A stretch of DNA of 64,000 nucleotides from Burkholderiales bacterium (lineage in GTDB: Bacteria > Pseudomonadota > Gammaproteobacteria > Burkholderiales > Burkholderiaceae_C): assembly GCA_016192425.1 (NCBI GenBank), contig JACPUE010000017.1, forward strand, positions 1 through 64,000, given 5' to 3'. The translations under genes were made by a program, and so were the position numbers. The stretch's first letter is position 1. Each line of letters opens with the position of its first letter. Positions 55,512 to 64,000 of this stretch are shown here, one piece after another. Under the pieces are notes generated by a model that had not been told where the DNA came from, did no database searches, and saw only the letters and a program-made list of their open reading frames with translations.

Positions 55512-56503
55512 GCGGGCCTCCTCGCAAAGACAAAAAATTCTCGGTTGCCGTCACCGCCGCTGATGGGGCTGTCCATCCACGCGCACACCGCCAGCCCCAG
55601 GCTGGCGCAGCAGTCGCGGATGCGCTGCTCGACCACGGGGTAGAGCGATGCATCGCGCACGATGCCGCCCTTGCCCACCTGGCCGGGCTGCAGCTCGAAC
55701 TGCGGCTTGACCAGCATCAGCAGGTGGCCGCCCGGCGCCAGCAGCGGCACCAGCGCAGGCAGCACCAGCGTGAGCGAGATGAACGACAAGTCACCCGTGA
55801 CCAGGTCGAACACCGGCGCGGTGCTCTCGCCCGCCCAGGCCTTGAGACGGCGGCGGGTGGCGGGCTCCGCGGGCGCTGCGGCGCCCTCGCGCTCGCGCGC
55901 CAGGTCGGCCTCCACGTCGTCGTCGCTCACGTCGTCGCTGTCGTCGTAGTCGGTCACCTCGCCGTCGCTGCTCATCCAGCGGTACGGGCTCTCGGGCTCG
56001 GCATCGTCCTCCACGGCTGCAGCGGCGGGCTCGGACCAGGCGTCCTCCCAGGCCATCTGCAGCACCTCGGGCGTCAGCGCACGGGCGTTGAGGCTTTCAA
56101 GGCAGACCACACGCGGGTCCTGGCGCAACTGCGCGTGCAGTTGGCCGTGGCCCACGTCCACGCCCACCACGCGGCGCGCGCCGCGCTCCAGCAGGCAGTG
56201 TGTGAAGCCGCCGGTGGACTGGCCCACGTCCAGGCACTGCAGCCCCTGCACCGCCAGGCCCAGGGATTCCAGCGCGCCGTCAAGCTTGAGGCCGCCGCGC
56301 GAGACAAAGCGCGCCTCGGCCGCGTCCTGCAGTTGCAATTCGGCCTGGGCGGGGATTTCTTCGCCGTTCTTGGCGACCCGGTTCCAGGGGCCGTGCGCGC
56401 CCAGGCGCCACTGCACCCCGCTGGCAATCAGCCGCTGGGCCTGCGAGCGGGTGATTGCCAGCCCCTTTTCCACCAGAAGAACGTCGGCACGCTGGATTTT
56501 CAT
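55508..56503 (-). CDS. tlyA: TlyA family rRNA (cytidine-2'-O)-methyltransferase with acidic insertion
   Basis: The 331-residue protein has an N-terminal S4 domain (LAITRSQAQRLIASGVQW) and a FtsJ-type methyltransferase domain (CLDVGQSTGGFTHCLLERGA, DLVTGDLSFISLTLVLPAL). Between them a stretch of ~75 residues (about 148-222) is inserted. It is rich in Asp/Glu (DYDDSDDVSDDDVEAD) and absent from typical TlyA of 250-280 residues. ATG at 56503 is chosen over a TTG at 56509. It probably methylates rRNA and uses SAM, which fits the operon. Confidence 0.9.
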   Translation of the reverse strand: MKIQRADVLLVEKGLAITRSQAQRLIASGVQWRLGAHGPWNRVAKNGEEIPAQAELQLQDAAEARFVSRGGLKLDGALESLGLAVQGLQCLDVGQSTGGFTHCLLERGARRVVGVDVGHGQLHAQLRQDPRVVCLESLNARALTPEVLQMAWEDAWSEPAAAAVEDDAEPESPYRWMSSDGEVTDYDDSDDVSDDDVEADLAREREGAAAPAEPATRRRLKAWAGESTAPVFDLVTGDLSFISLTLVLPALVPLLAPGGHLLMLVKPQFELQPGQVGKGGIVRDASLYPVVEQRIRDCCASLGLAVCAWMDSPISGGDGNREFFVFARRPA

Positions 56504-56513
56504 AAGCAAAATA

Positions 56514-56566
56514 TGGCTACAGCGCCCTGTTTACGGGCGCTAGAAGCTATCAATTTAATAGCAAAC
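56514..56566. repeat. Dispersed repeat between ahcY and tlyA
   Basis: GGCTACAGCGCCCTGTTTAC, GGGCGCTAGAAG and CTATCAATTTAATAGCAAAC form the repeat in one orientation. It lies between codirectional genes of one operon, so it is probably not a strong terminator. Confidence 0.6.
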
Positions 56567-56569
56567 GGA

Positions 56570-58003
56570 TCAATAGCGGTAAGTGTCGGGCTTGTACGGG
56601 CCCTGCTTGGGCACGCCGATGTAGGCGGCCTGCTCGTCGCTCAGCTCGGTCAGCATGGCGCCCACCTTCTTCAGGTGCAGGCGCGCCACCTTTTCGTCCA
56701 GGTGCTTGGGCAGCACGTAGACCTTGCCCACGTCGTAGCCTTCGGGGTGGGTGAACAGCTCGATCTGCGCGATGGTCTGGTTGGCGAACGAGTTGGACAT
56801 CACGAAGCTCGGGTGGCCCGTGCCGCAGCCCAGGTTCACCAGGCGGCCCTTGGCCAGCAGGATGATGCGCTTGCCGTCCGGGAAGATCACATGGTCCACC
56901 TGGGGCTTGATCTCTTCCCACTGGCAATGCGCTTCCAGCTTGGCGACCTGGATCTCGTTGTCGAAGTGGCCAATGTTGCAGACGATGGTCTGGTCCTTCA
57001 TCGCCTTCATGTGCTCGAAGGTGATGACGTCGCGGTTGCCCGTGGTGGTGACGAAGATGTCGGCCTTGTCGGCGGCGTATTCCATGGTCACGACCTTGAA
57101 GCCTTCCATGGCGGCCTGCAGGGCGTTGATGGGGTCGATCTCGGTTACCCACACCTGGGCGCTGAGGGCGCGTAGCGCCTGGGCCGAGCCCTTGCCCACG
57201 TCGCCGTAGCCCGCCACGCAGGCCACCTTGCCGGCGATCATCACATCGGTGGCGCGCTTGATGCCGTCCACCAGCGACTCGCGGCAGCCGTACAGGTTGT
57301 CGAACTTGCTCTTGGTCACCGAATCGTTCACGTTGATGGCGCGGAACAGCAACGTGCCCTTGGCCGACATTTCCTTGAGGCGGTGCACACCCGTGGTGGT
57401 CTCTTCGGTCACGCCGAGGATCTGGGCGCTCTTGCGGCTGTACCAGGTGCTGTCCTCGGCCAGCTTGGCCTTGATGGCGGCGTACAGGATGCGCTCTTCC
57501 TCGCTGCCGGGGTTGGCCAGCACGGAGGCGTCCTTTTCAGCGCGCTTGCCCAGGTGCATCAGCAGCGTGGCGTCGCCGCCGTCGTCCAGGATCATGTTCG
57601 GGCCTTCGCCCTCGCTGCCCTTGGGGCCGAAGTCGAAGATGCGGTGCGTGTAGTCCCAGTAGTCCACCAGGGTCTCGCCCTTGATGGCGAACACCGGCGT
57701 GCCCGTGGCGGCAATGGCGGCGGCGGCATGGTCCTGCGTGGAGAAGATATTGCACGAGGCCCAGCGCACATCGGCGCCCAGGGCCTTGAGCGTCTCGATC
57801 AGCACGGCCGTCTGGATGGTCATGTGCAGCGAGCCGGTGATGCGCGCGCCCTTCAGGGGCTGCTTGGCTGCGAATTCCTCGCGGATGGCCATCAGGCCGG
57901 GCATCTCGGTTTCGGCGATGCGGATTTCCTTGCGGCCCCAGTCGGCCAGGCCGATGTCGGCGATGGCAGAGTCGGCAGAGGGGGCGTTGACGCGTGCGTT
58001 CAT
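56570..58003 (-). CDS. ahcY: S-adenosylhomocysteinase
   Basis: The 477-residue protein is full length. It has [35 protein letters not shown], the NAD-binding motif [18 protein letters not shown] (about residue 262) and ends YKPDTYRY. It hydrolyses SAH to adenosine and homocysteine. The ATG at 58003 has GGAG 6 nt upstream. An SAH riboswitch lies 69 bp upstream. It is first of an ahcY-tlyA-metF operon. Confidence 0.98.
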   Translation of the reverse strand: MNARVNAPSADSAIADIGLADWGRKEIRIAETEMPGLMAIREEFAAKQPLKGARITGSLHMTIQTAVLIETLKALGADVRWASCNIFSTQDHAAAAIAATGTPVFAIKGETLVDYWDYTHRIFDFGPKGSEGEGPNMILDDGGDATLLMHLGKRAEKDASVLANPGSEEERILYAAIKAKLAEDSTWYSRKSAQILGVTEETTTGVHRLKEMSAKGTLLFRAINVNDSVTKSKFDNLYGCRESLVDGIKRATDVMIAGKVACVAGYGDVGKGSAQALRALSAQVWVTEIDPINALQAAMEGFKVVTMEYAADKADIFVTTTGNRDVITFEHMKAMKDQTIVCNIGHFDNEIQVAKLEAHCQWEEIKPQVDHVIFPDGKRIILLAKGRLVNLGCGTGHPSFVMSNSFANQTIAQIELFTHPEGYDVGKVYVLPKHLDEKVARLHLKKVGAMLTELSDEQAAYIGVPKQGPYKPDTYRY

Positions 58004-58071
58004 GGTTTGCTCCAAAGCATGTTTGAAAAAACCACTCGCCGGGGAAAGGGAAAAAGCTCACCACGCGGAAA

Positions 58072-58148
58072 GTGGATGAGCGTCGTTGCGAAACAGATCC
58101 GAGCCTCACGCCCCGCCAGTGCTGGGGGCGCTGCAACGCTCCTCGGAT
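58072..58148 (-). promoter_or_regulatory. SAH riboswitch
   Basis: On the reverse strand ATCCGAGGAGCGTTGCAG starts the element. P1 is TCCGAG paired with CTCGGA. The conserved core GAGGAGCG-N-TGCA, then GAGGCTCGGAT, then GCAACGACGCTCATCC follows. It matches the SAH riboswitch consensus of betaproteobacteria upstream of ahcY. SAH binding should raise ahcY expression. Confidence 0.93.
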
Positions 58149-58156
58149 AGGCGCCG

Positions 58157-58162
58157 ATTATA
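58157..58162 (-). promoter_or_regulatory. -10 box of the ahcY operon
   Basis: TATAAT on the reverse strand, about 9 nt before the riboswitch begins. A clear -35 is not seen. Confidence 0.7.
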
Positions 58163-58289
58163 AAGGCAAAGCCCCGCAAGCGCCGCCTGTCCCACGGACA
58201 GGCCTGGCAACGCCTGCCCGGTAAAATTGCCGTTTTCGCACGCCTGCCGGGGCGTCCTGTCCCCTGCGCACTCCCTTCTGGAATTCCTT

Positions 58290-59918
58290 GTGTCCTACGC
58301 CCCCGAAACCCGGCGCCGCCGCACCTTTGCCATCATTTCCCACCCCGACGCGGGCAAAACGACGCTGACGGAAAAGCTGCTGCTGTTCTCGGGCGCAATC
58401 CAGATCGCCGGCGCCGTCAAGGGCCGCAAGGCCAGCCGCCACGCCACATCCGACTGGATGGAGATCGAGAAGCAGCGCGGCATCTCGGTAGCCTCGTCGG
58501 TGATGCAGATGCAGTACCGCGACCACGTCATCAACCTGCTCGACACCCCCGGCCACAAGGATTTTTCCGAAGACACCTACCGCGTGCTCACGGCCGTGGA
58601 CTCGGCCCTGATGGTGATCGACGCCGCCAACGGCGTGGAAGCGCAGACGCGCCGCCTGATCGAGGTCTGCCGCCAGCGCGACACGCCCATCATCACCTTC
58701 GTCAACAAGATGGACCGCGAGGTGCGCGACCCGCTCGACATCCTCGACGAGGTGGAGCGCGAACTCGGCATGCCCTGCTGCCCCATGACCTGGCCGGTGG
58801 GCCAGGGCAAGTCGTTCGGCGGCATCATCGACCTGCGCACGCAGAGCATGACGGTGTTCGAGCCCGGCAGCGAGAAGCGCCCGCAGGACTTCGAGACCAT
58901 CCCCCTGAGCGACCAGGACCGGCTGCGCGCGCGCTTCGGCCAGGCCTTCGACGACGCCCTGGAGAGCATGGAGCTGGCCGTGGGCGCCTCCACCGCGTGG
59001 AGCCACGAGCAGTTCCTCGCGGCCAAGCTCACGCCGGTGTTCTTCGGCTCGGGCGTGAACAACTTCGGTGTCATGGAAGTGCTCAACGCCGTGGTGGACA
59101 TGTCGCCCCCGCCGGGCCCGCGCATCGCCTACCAAGAGGTGAACCGCCAGCGCGAGGCAAAGACCATCCAGCCCGAGGACGAAGGCTTCTCGGGCGTGGT
59201 CTTCAAGGTGCAGGCCAACATGGACAGCAACCACCGCGACCGCATCGCCTTCGTGCGCGTGGCCTCGGGCAAGTTCACCCCCGGCATGAAGATGCGCGTG
59301 CAACGCACGGCCAAGGAGTTGCGCCCCACCAGCGTGGTCACCTTCATGAGCCAGCGCCGCGAAGCGGTGGACGAAGCCTACGCGGGCGACATCATCGGCT
59401 TCACCACGCACGGCGGCGTGCAGCTGGGCGACACCATCACCGACGGCCCGGCGCTGCAGTTCACCGGCCTGCCCTTCTTCGCACCCGAGATGTTCATGAC
59501 CGTGGTGCTGAAGAACCCGCTGCGCTCCAAGCAATTGCAGCAGGGCCTGATGGAACTGGGCGAGGAAGGCGCCATCCAGGTCTTCAAGCCCGACGCGGGC
59601 GGCAACATGCTGCTGGGCGCCGTGGGCCAGTTGCAGTTCGAAGTGGTGCAGCACCGCCTGAAGACCGAGTACGACTGCGACGTGCGCCTGGAAGGCTGCC
59701 AGTACACCGGCGCCCGCTGGATCACCGCCGACACCCCGGCCGAGCTGCGCGAGTTCGAGCACGCCTACCCGCTGCGCCTGGCGCACGACGCGGCCAACAC
59801 CCTGGCCTACCTGTGCACCAGCCCGTACGACGTGCGCCTGGCGCAGGAACGCTTTCCCAAGATCCACTTCCACCCGCTGCGCGAGCATGCGGGGCTGTCG
59901 CTGCAGAGCGCGGGCTGA
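58290..59918 (+). CDS. prfC: Peptide chain release factor 3
   Basis: The 542-residue protein has the GTPase G1 motif ISHPDAGKTTLTEKLL, DTPGHKDFSEDTYR and NKMDREVRDP. Its length is normal for RF3. It recycles RF1/RF2 from the ribosome with GTP. The GTG start at 58290 gives VSYAPETRRRRTFAI, as in relatives, with GGA 7 nt upstream; the earlier TTG at 58227 is less likely. It is divergent from the ahcY operon. Confidence 0.96.
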   Translation: MSYAPETRRRRTFAIISHPDAGKTTLTEKLLLFSGAIQIAGAVKGRKASRHATSDWMEIEKQRGISVASSVMQMQYRDHVINLLDTPGHKDFSEDTYRVLTAVDSALMVIDAANGVEAQTRRLIEVCRQRDTPIITFVNKMDREVRDPLDILDEVERELGMPCCPMTWPVGQGKSFGGIIDLRTQSMTVFEPGSEKRPQDFETIPLSDQDRLRARFGQAFDDALESMELAVGASTAWSHEQFLAAKLTPVFFGSGVNNFGVMEVLNAVVDMSPPPGPRIAYQEVNRQREAKTIQPEDEGFSGVVFKVQANMDSNHRDRIAFVRVASGKFTPGMKMRVQRTAKELRPTSVVTFMSQRREAVDEAYAGDIIGFTTHGGVQLGDTITDGPALQFTGLPFFAPEMFMTVVLKNPLRSKQLQQGLMELGEEGAIQVFKPDAGGNMLLGAVGQLQFEVVQHRLKTEYDCDVRLEGCQYTGARWITADTPAELREFEHAYPLRLAHDAANTLAYLCTSPYDVRLAQERFPKIHFHPLREHAGLSLQSAG

Positions 59919-59924
59919 GCAGGC

Positions 59925-60536
59925 TCAAGCGCGCGGCGCAGGCGCCTTGGCCGCGTTGCGCAGGCGGCTGAAGTTCACCGGCGTCATGCCCAGGTAGCTG
60001 GCGATCATGCGGTGCGGCACCCGGCCTTCCAGGCCGGGGCAGTCGGCGCGCAACTGCTGCAGGCGCTGCGCGCCGGTCCACGCGGCCAGGGCCCATTCGC
60101 GCTGGGCCATGCGCAGCAGTTCGTGCCGCAGCACGGCGTCGCCCCACGCGCGCACCGGCGCATGGGCCACCATGGCCTGAACGAGGGTTTCAGGGTCGAA
60201 CAAGGCCACGCGGCTGGCCTCCAGGGCGACGCAGTCCACGCGGGAGCGGTCCTGCATGCTGCGGGTGATGGCCGGCGGCAGGGCGCAGGGGCCGGCATGA
60301 AAGCCCAGCGTGACCTCGCGCCCCTGGGCATCGGCGACGCTGCTGCGCAGCAGCCCGTGCAGCACGAAGCACTCCTGCGGCCGGGCCTGCCCCATGTGGA
60401 ACAGCGCCTGGCCGGGCGCCAGATCCTCGCAGCGCAACCCTTGCAGCACGGGCGCGAAGTCGGCCGCTGCCAGCGGCGCGAACATCTGCGCGATCTGCAG
60501 GGCCTGCGCCCGGTCTGCGGGGGTGGTCGATAACAT
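59925..60536 (-). CDS. Crp/Fnr family transcriptional regulator
   Basis: The 203-residue protein has a cyclic-nucleotide-binding-type domain (LAPGQALFHMGQARPQECFV) and a degenerate C-terminal HTH (VPHRMIASYLGMTPVNFSRL). This kind resembles the short Crp group whose ligand is often unknown. ATG at 60536 is preferred to a more distal start at 60608. It is divergent from a lipoprotein hydrolase, which it may control. The end is convergent with prfC. Confidence 0.86.
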   Translation of the reverse strand: MLSTTPADRAQALQIAQMFAPLAAADFAPVLQGLRCEDLAPGQALFHMGQARPQECFVLHGLLRSSVADAQGREVTLGFHAGPCALPPAITRSMQDRSRVDCVALEASRVALFDPETLVQAMVAHAPVRAWGDAVLRHELLRMAQREWALAAWTGAQRLQQLRADCPGLEGRVPHRMIASYLGMTPVNFSRLRNAAKAPAPRA

Positions 60537-60601
60537 TTGTTGTTGCTGCGGTGCGGGCGCGTCTGCACCATTCTGGCATGTCCGATTCACTTCACACCCC
60601 C

Positions 60602-61588
60602 ATGCCACTGCGTTCCTTGCACGCCCTGCTCCTGCGCGGCCTCGCGGCGTTCATCTGCCTGCTCACCGGCTGCAGCACCGGCGCCGACCTGCCGCATACC
60701 GCCGAGCACGACGCCACCGTACCCACCATCACGCTGCAAGGCTACCGCTTCCATGCGCAGACCTTCGGCCAGGCCGACAAGCCTGCGCTGATCGTGCTGC
60801 ACGGCGGCCCGGGCGCCGACTACCGCTACCTGCTGGGCCTGCAGGCCCTGGCCGACGACTACCTGGTGCTGTTCTACGACCAGCGCGGCAGCGGCCTCTC
60901 GCCGCGCGTGCCGGCGCAGGAGATTTCGCTGGACAGCTACCTGGCCGACCTGGACGCCTTCGTGGACCACATCGGCCAGGGGCGCGCCGTGCACCTGCTG
61001 GGGCACTCCTGGGGCGCCATGCTGGCCTCGGCCTATACCGGCAGGCACCCCGGCAAGGTGCGGCGCCTGGTGCTGGCCGAGCCCGGCTTTCTCGACAGCG
61101 CCTCGCTGGCCCACCTGCCGCAGGGCGGCTGGCCGGGCTGGACCGTCGCCTGGGGCATGGCCCGCGCCTGGCTGCAGCAGTGGGCCGTGGAGGCCGAGGG
61201 CGACCCCTATGCGCGGCGCGATTTCCTGCTGGGCGCGATGATGCCGCTCTTCCAGGTGCCCAACACCTGCGACGGCGCCGTGCCGCAGGTGGATGGCTGG
61301 CGCGCTGGCAGCCCGGCCTTTGACGCCACCGTCGGCCGCATGATGTCCGATGCCGCCTATGCCGCGTCGCTGGATTTCCGCGCTGGCGTGGACCGCTTCG
61401 ACGGCCCGGTGCTGTTCCTGGCCGGGCAGTGCAGCACCACCATGGGCGAGGCCCAGCAGCGGCGCCACATGGCGCATTTCCGCCACGCCCGCCTGGTGAC
61501 CGTGGCGCAGGCTGGCCATTTCCTGTTCAATGAACAGCCCAAGGCATCCATGGAGATCGTGCGCTCTTTCCTCGGCGAACCGGACTGA
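60602..61588 (+). CDS. Alpha/beta hydrolase lipoprotein, proline iminopeptidase-like
   Basis: The 328-residue protein has a lipoprotein signal peptide with lipobox LLTGC (about residue 22). It has LHGGPGADYRYL (HGGPG), FYDQRGSGLS, GHSWGAMLA (nucleophile Ser) and a late His in AQAGHFLF. These are features of the prolyl aminopeptidase family (S33). The ATG at 60602 gives a compact signal; an ATG at 60578 is an alternative. It is outside the cytoplasm if the lipobox works. The substrate is unknown. Confidence 0.85.
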   Translation: MPLRSLHALLLRGLAAFICLLTGCSTGADLPHTAEHDATVPTITLQGYRFHAQTFGQADKPALIVLHGGPGADYRYLLGLQALADDYLVLFYDQRGSGLSPRVPAQEISLDSYLADLDAFVDHIGQGRAVHLLGHSWGAMLASAYTGRHPGKVRRLVLAEPGFLDSASLAHLPQGGWPGWTVAWGMARAWLQQWAVEAEGDPYARRDFLLGAMMPLFQVPNTCDGAVPQVDGWRAGSPAFDATVGRMMSDAAYAASLDFRAGVDRFDGPVLFLAGQCSTTMGEAQQRRHMAHFRHARLVTVAQAGHFLFNEQPKASMEIVRSFLGEPD

Positions 61589-61630
61589 GCGCGGCCCGCG
61601 CGGTGCAACAATACGCGCTTTGCCTGCCCC

Positions 61631-62485
61631 ATGGCGCTGCTCCGCTCCTTCCTGTGCCCCCTGTCCGACTGGCCCCTGGGCGCCCGCCAGGGCCTGGTGG
61701 GCGTGCTCACCGACATCGACGACACACTCACCACCGAGGGCGCCATCACCCCCGATGCGCTGCAAGCGCTGGAGCAGCTGCGTGCGGCGGGCCTGCATGT
61801 GGTGGCCATCACGGGCAGGCCGGTGGGCTGGAGCGAACCGTTTGCGCAGACCTGGCCGCTGGACGCCATCGTGGCCGAGAACGGTGCCGTGGCGCTGGTG
61901 CCAGCGCCTGAAGAAAATTCAGACCCAATCAGCCTGCAGCGCCCGTATTCAGGGCGCAAGGCGCTATCAAAAATATATCAACAGGACGCCGCCACCAGGG
62001 CGCACAACTTTGCGCGCATGCAGCAGGTGCTGGCCCAGATCGAGCGCGAGGTGCCCGGCGCACGCCGTGCCGCCGATTCTGCGGGCCGCGAAACCGACAT
62101 TGCCATAGACCACAGCGAGTTCACGCACCTGCCCCAGGACGCCATCGACCAGGCCGTGCGCACCATGCACGCCGCGGGCATGAACGCCACGATCAGCAGC
62201 ATCCACATCAACGGCTGGTTCGGGGCGCACAACAAGCTGGAAGGCGCGCGCTGGATCGTGCGCGAACTGCTGGGGCGTTCGCTGGACGCCGAGATCGACC
62301 GCTGGGTCTATGTGGGCGACTCGACCAACGACCAGGTGATGTTCGAGCGCTTTGCGCTCAGCGTGGGCGTGGCCAACGTTGCGCGCTTTGTGCCGCAACT
62401 GCACCACCTGCCGCGCTATGTGACGCAGGCCGAGCGCGGCGCTGGCTTTGCCGAGCTGGCGCGGGCACTGCTGGCAGGGCGCTGA
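61631..62485 (+). CDS. HAD superfamily hydrolase, type IIB
   Basis: The 284-residue protein has the HAD motif I TDIDDTLT (about residues 27-34), motif II AITGRP and the acidic motif WVYVGDSTNDQVMF. The cap fits the IIB type (mannosyl-3-phosphoglycerate phosphatase-like). Nucleotides 61912-61982 carry a copy of the dispersed repeat, read in frame as DPISLQRPYSGRKALSKIYQ. The substrate is unknown. Confidence 0.88.
   Translation: MALLRSFLCPLSDWPLGARQGLVGVLTDIDDTLTTEGAITPDALQALEQLRAAGLHVVAITGRPVGWSEPFAQTWPLDAIVAENGAVALVPAPEENSDPISLQRPYSGRKALSKIYQQDAATRAHNFARMQQVLAQIEREVPGARRAADSAGRETDIAIDHSEFTHLPQDAIDQAVRTMHAAGMNATISSIHINGWFGAHNKLEGARWIVRELLGRSLDAEIDRWVYVGDSTNDQVMFERFALSVGVANVARFVPQLHHLPRYVTQAERGAGFAELARALLAGR
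61912..61982 (-). repeat. Dispersed palindromic repeat, copy inside the HAD gene
   Basis: On the reverse strand it reads TTGATATATTTTTGATAGCG, then GCGCCCTGAATACGGGCGCT and TGATTGGGTCTGAATTTTC. This is antisense to the gene. The frame is kept. Confidence 0.55.
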
Positions 62486-62503
62486 CTTCAAGATTTCAAG
62501 GCT

Positions 62504-63808
62504 TCAAGCGCCCTGGTCCCTGGGCGCAAAGGCACCCCCCTGGTAGTGTTGCACCTGCCCGTCGGGCAGCGCCAGCATCACGCGGTTGCGGCCGGTCTGC
62601 TTGCCTGCGTACAAGGCATGGTCGGCGCGCTGCAGCAGGGTTTCGAGCTGGTCTTCGTGGGGCTGCAGTTCGGCCACCCCGGCGGTGGCCTGAACGCGCA
62701 GGCGCAGCCCTTCAAAGGCAATGTCGGTGTCCGCCAGCACCTGCAGAAAACGCCGCGCCACCTCGCCCGCCTCACGCAGCGCCGTGTAGGGCATGAGCAC
62801 CACAAACTCCTCGCCCCCCAGGCGCCCGGCAATGTCCACCTCGCGGAAGTTCTCGCGGCACAGTTGCGCCACGCGGCGCAGCACCTCGTCGCCCGCTGCG
62901 TGGCCGTGGTCGTCGTTGATGTGCTTGAAATGGTCCAGATCCAGCATCACCAGCGACATGGCGCGCCCCTCGCGCCGGGCACGGGCCATTTCGTGGGTAA
63001 AGAGCTTTTCGTACTCGCGCCGGTTGTTCAGGCCCGTGAGCGGGTCGATGCTGGCCTGGATGCGCAGCGCCTCCTGCAGCGCGCGGCGCTGCTCCACTTC
63101 CTGGCGCAACTGGTCGTTGCTGGCCCGCGCCGCCATCAGCAGCGCATACTGCTGGCGCTGCAGCATCTGCACGCGCCAGGCGCTCACATAGCCGATCACG
63201 ATGGGCAGCGCCAGCACCAGGCTCAGCACCGCCAGTTCCTGTGTCTGCATCATGTGGCTCTGGTTGAGCATGGCCAGCGTAAACAACGCGCCAGCAATGG
63301 ATACCGCCAAGGCATTGCACAGGCGGTTGGGTACAAAGACAAACAGCATGACCAGCATCAGCAGCGTCAGCGCATAGGTCCACATGGCAATGTCGGGCCG
63401 CAGCACGTACACCAGCATGAAGCTGGCCAGGCCGATCAACTCGACCACGGTGGTCCACAGGCCCCGGGTGGCCAACAGCGGGTTGCGCAGCACGGCGCGT
63501 ATCAGGGCCAGCACGCACAGCGCCACCACCACGCGCATGGCCAGCAAGCCCTGGAACGGGGCCGACCAGCCCATGGCCAGGTAGTCTGGAATGGCAAACA
63601 ACAGAATCAGCACCACCCAGGTGCCCAGGGCCAGCAAGAGCTGGCGCGCCGTGAAATGCTGGCAATGCTGCTGGTAGCCCGCCTCGGTGTGCGGGTCGCT
63701 GAACTCTGCGCACCAGTCGCTGATGCGCCACTGCGCGCTAGAGGCGAGTTGCTCCATGCCCTCCAGCGCGTCTGGAAGGCCCAGCAGGGATTTCAGGCGG
63801 TTCCGCAT
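62504..63808 (-). CDS. Membrane-bound diguanylate cyclase (GGDEF)
   Basis: The 434-residue protein has about six to seven hydrophobic segments (residues ~55-205) and a coiled-coil link (NDQLRQEVEQRRALQEALR). The GGDEF domain has SIDPLTGLNNRREYEKLF and the active-site GGEEF (about residue 331). An RxxD I-site (REVD) lies five residues before it, so product inhibition is expected. It makes cyclic-di-GMP. Confidence 0.92.
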   Translation of the reverse strand: MRNRLKSLLGLPDALEGMEQLASSAQWRISDWCAEFSDPHTEAGYQQHCQHFTARQLLLALGTWVVLILLFAIPDYLAMGWSAPFQGLLAMRVVVALCVLALIRAVLRNPLLATRGLWTTVVELIGLASFMLVYVLRPDIAMWTYALTLLMLVMLFVFVPNRLCNALAVSIAGALFTLAMLNQSHMMQTQELAVLSLVLALPIVIGYVSAWRVQMLQRQQYALLMAARASNDQLRQEVEQRRALQEALRIQASIDPLTGLNNRREYEKLFTHEMARARREGRAMSLVMLDLDHFKHINDDHGHAAGDEVLRRVAQLCRENFREVDIAGRLGGEEFVVLMPYTALREAGEVARRFLQVLADTDIAFEGLRLRVQATAGVAELQPHEDQLETLLQRADHALYAGKQTGRNRVMLALPDGQVQHYQGGAFAPRDQGA

Positions 63809-63893
63809 AGGCGTAGGAATGCTCTCATGCCATTGTGCCCGCAGCCCGGCCGTTGCGGGGTTCTTTGCGCCTCAAGCCGGGGGGCTTTGGGGC

Positions 63894-63918
63894 GGGTATG
63901 GGGGAAGATTTCACAGCC
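63894..63918. repeat. Stop-proximal short repeat (second copy)
   Basis: GGTATGGGGGAAGATTTCAC followed by AGCCT matches 8189-8212 (CATGGGGGAAATTTCACAGCCTC). Both lie directly next to a reverse-strand stop codon. No left arm is obvious here. Confidence 0.5.
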
Positions 63919-64000
63919 TCACGCCTTGTACGTGGACAGCAGGATGCTGGTTTCGGTGTTGGCGATGCCCGGCGTGAGGCGGATGCGGCCCAGCGCCGCG
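63919..64000 (-). CDS. Lrp/AsnC family regulator, 3' end only
   Basis: The last 26 codons read AALGRIRLTPGIANTETSIL, then LSTYKA and a TGA at 63919. This matches the end of an Lrp/AsnC RAM domain (PGV-x-x-T-x-T-x-I-V-L). The gene starts outside the window. Confidence 0.75.
   Translation of the reverse strand, partial: AALGRIRLTPGIANTETSILLSTYKA

Overview
The window looks like a chromosomal segment from a betaproteobacterium of the Comamonadaceae (Acidovorax-like). The evidence is the high GC, the gene content (Epd, Lrp/AsnC and LysR regulators, MipA, an Anbu-type proteasome homologue, an ahcY-tlyA-metF operon behind an SAH riboswitch) and a short dispersed repeat. The genus is an inference. 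I saw no rRNA, tRNA, CRISPR array, prophage or integron.

Layout. 1-6.4 kb: a cut PAS-GGDEF protein, a Crp/Fnr regulator, mutS and a membrane diguanylate cyclase. 6.5-9.9 kb: an Anbu-type peptidase with an alpha/beta hydrolase, facing mipA and uppP. 10-14.4 kb: a forward cluster of small membrane proteins, a secreted hydrolase and a LytS/LytR-type two-component pair whose genes overlap. 14.4-24.9 kb: a reverse-strand tripartite RND efflux operon (mdtA-mdtB-mdtC-outer membrane factor) followed by an MFS transporter. 25-27.2 kb: a small membrane protein, then a putative Na+/H+ antiporter preceded by a compact structured leader that looks like a riboswitch. 27.2-27.9 kb: a broken histidine kinase fragment and two abutting MITE-like inverted-repeat elements. 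28-33.5 kb: a lower-GC island with a sigma54 activator, its upstream sites, a near-perfect -24/-12 promoter and an aldehyde dehydrogenase-PPOX-CGNR gene set.

33.7-37.3 kb: epd, a small secreted protein, a SPOR-domain protein and a GNAT acetyltransferase. 37.4-43 kb: glmS with a duplicated 3' end, a divergent Lrp-type regulator, an orphan histidine kinase and glmU, so both ends of UDP-GlcNAc synthesis lie together. 43-50.7 kb: DUF2917/LysR, tyrS, an M23 peptidase, anmK, an ErpA-type Fe-S protein, bactofilin, a coiled-coil membrane protein, and rplM-rpsI. 51-58.2 kb: a Ser/Thr kinase, rlmJ, a DUF4124-like protein, and ahcY-tlyA-metF (methyl cycle) behind an SAH riboswitch. 58.3-64 kb: prfC, a Crp/Fnr regulator, a lipoprotein hydrolase, a HAD phosphatase, a diguanylate cyclase and the 3' end of an Lrp/AsnC gene.

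The most interesting signals are (1) the antiporter leader, (2) a 50-70 bp dispersed repeat present at least eight times, four of them read in frame inside mutS, glmU, anmK and a HAD phosphatase gene, (3) the lone Anbu-type peptidase, (4) the sigma54-controlled island and (5) the nested MITE pair. Three GGDEF proteins suggest active cyclic-di-GMP signalling.
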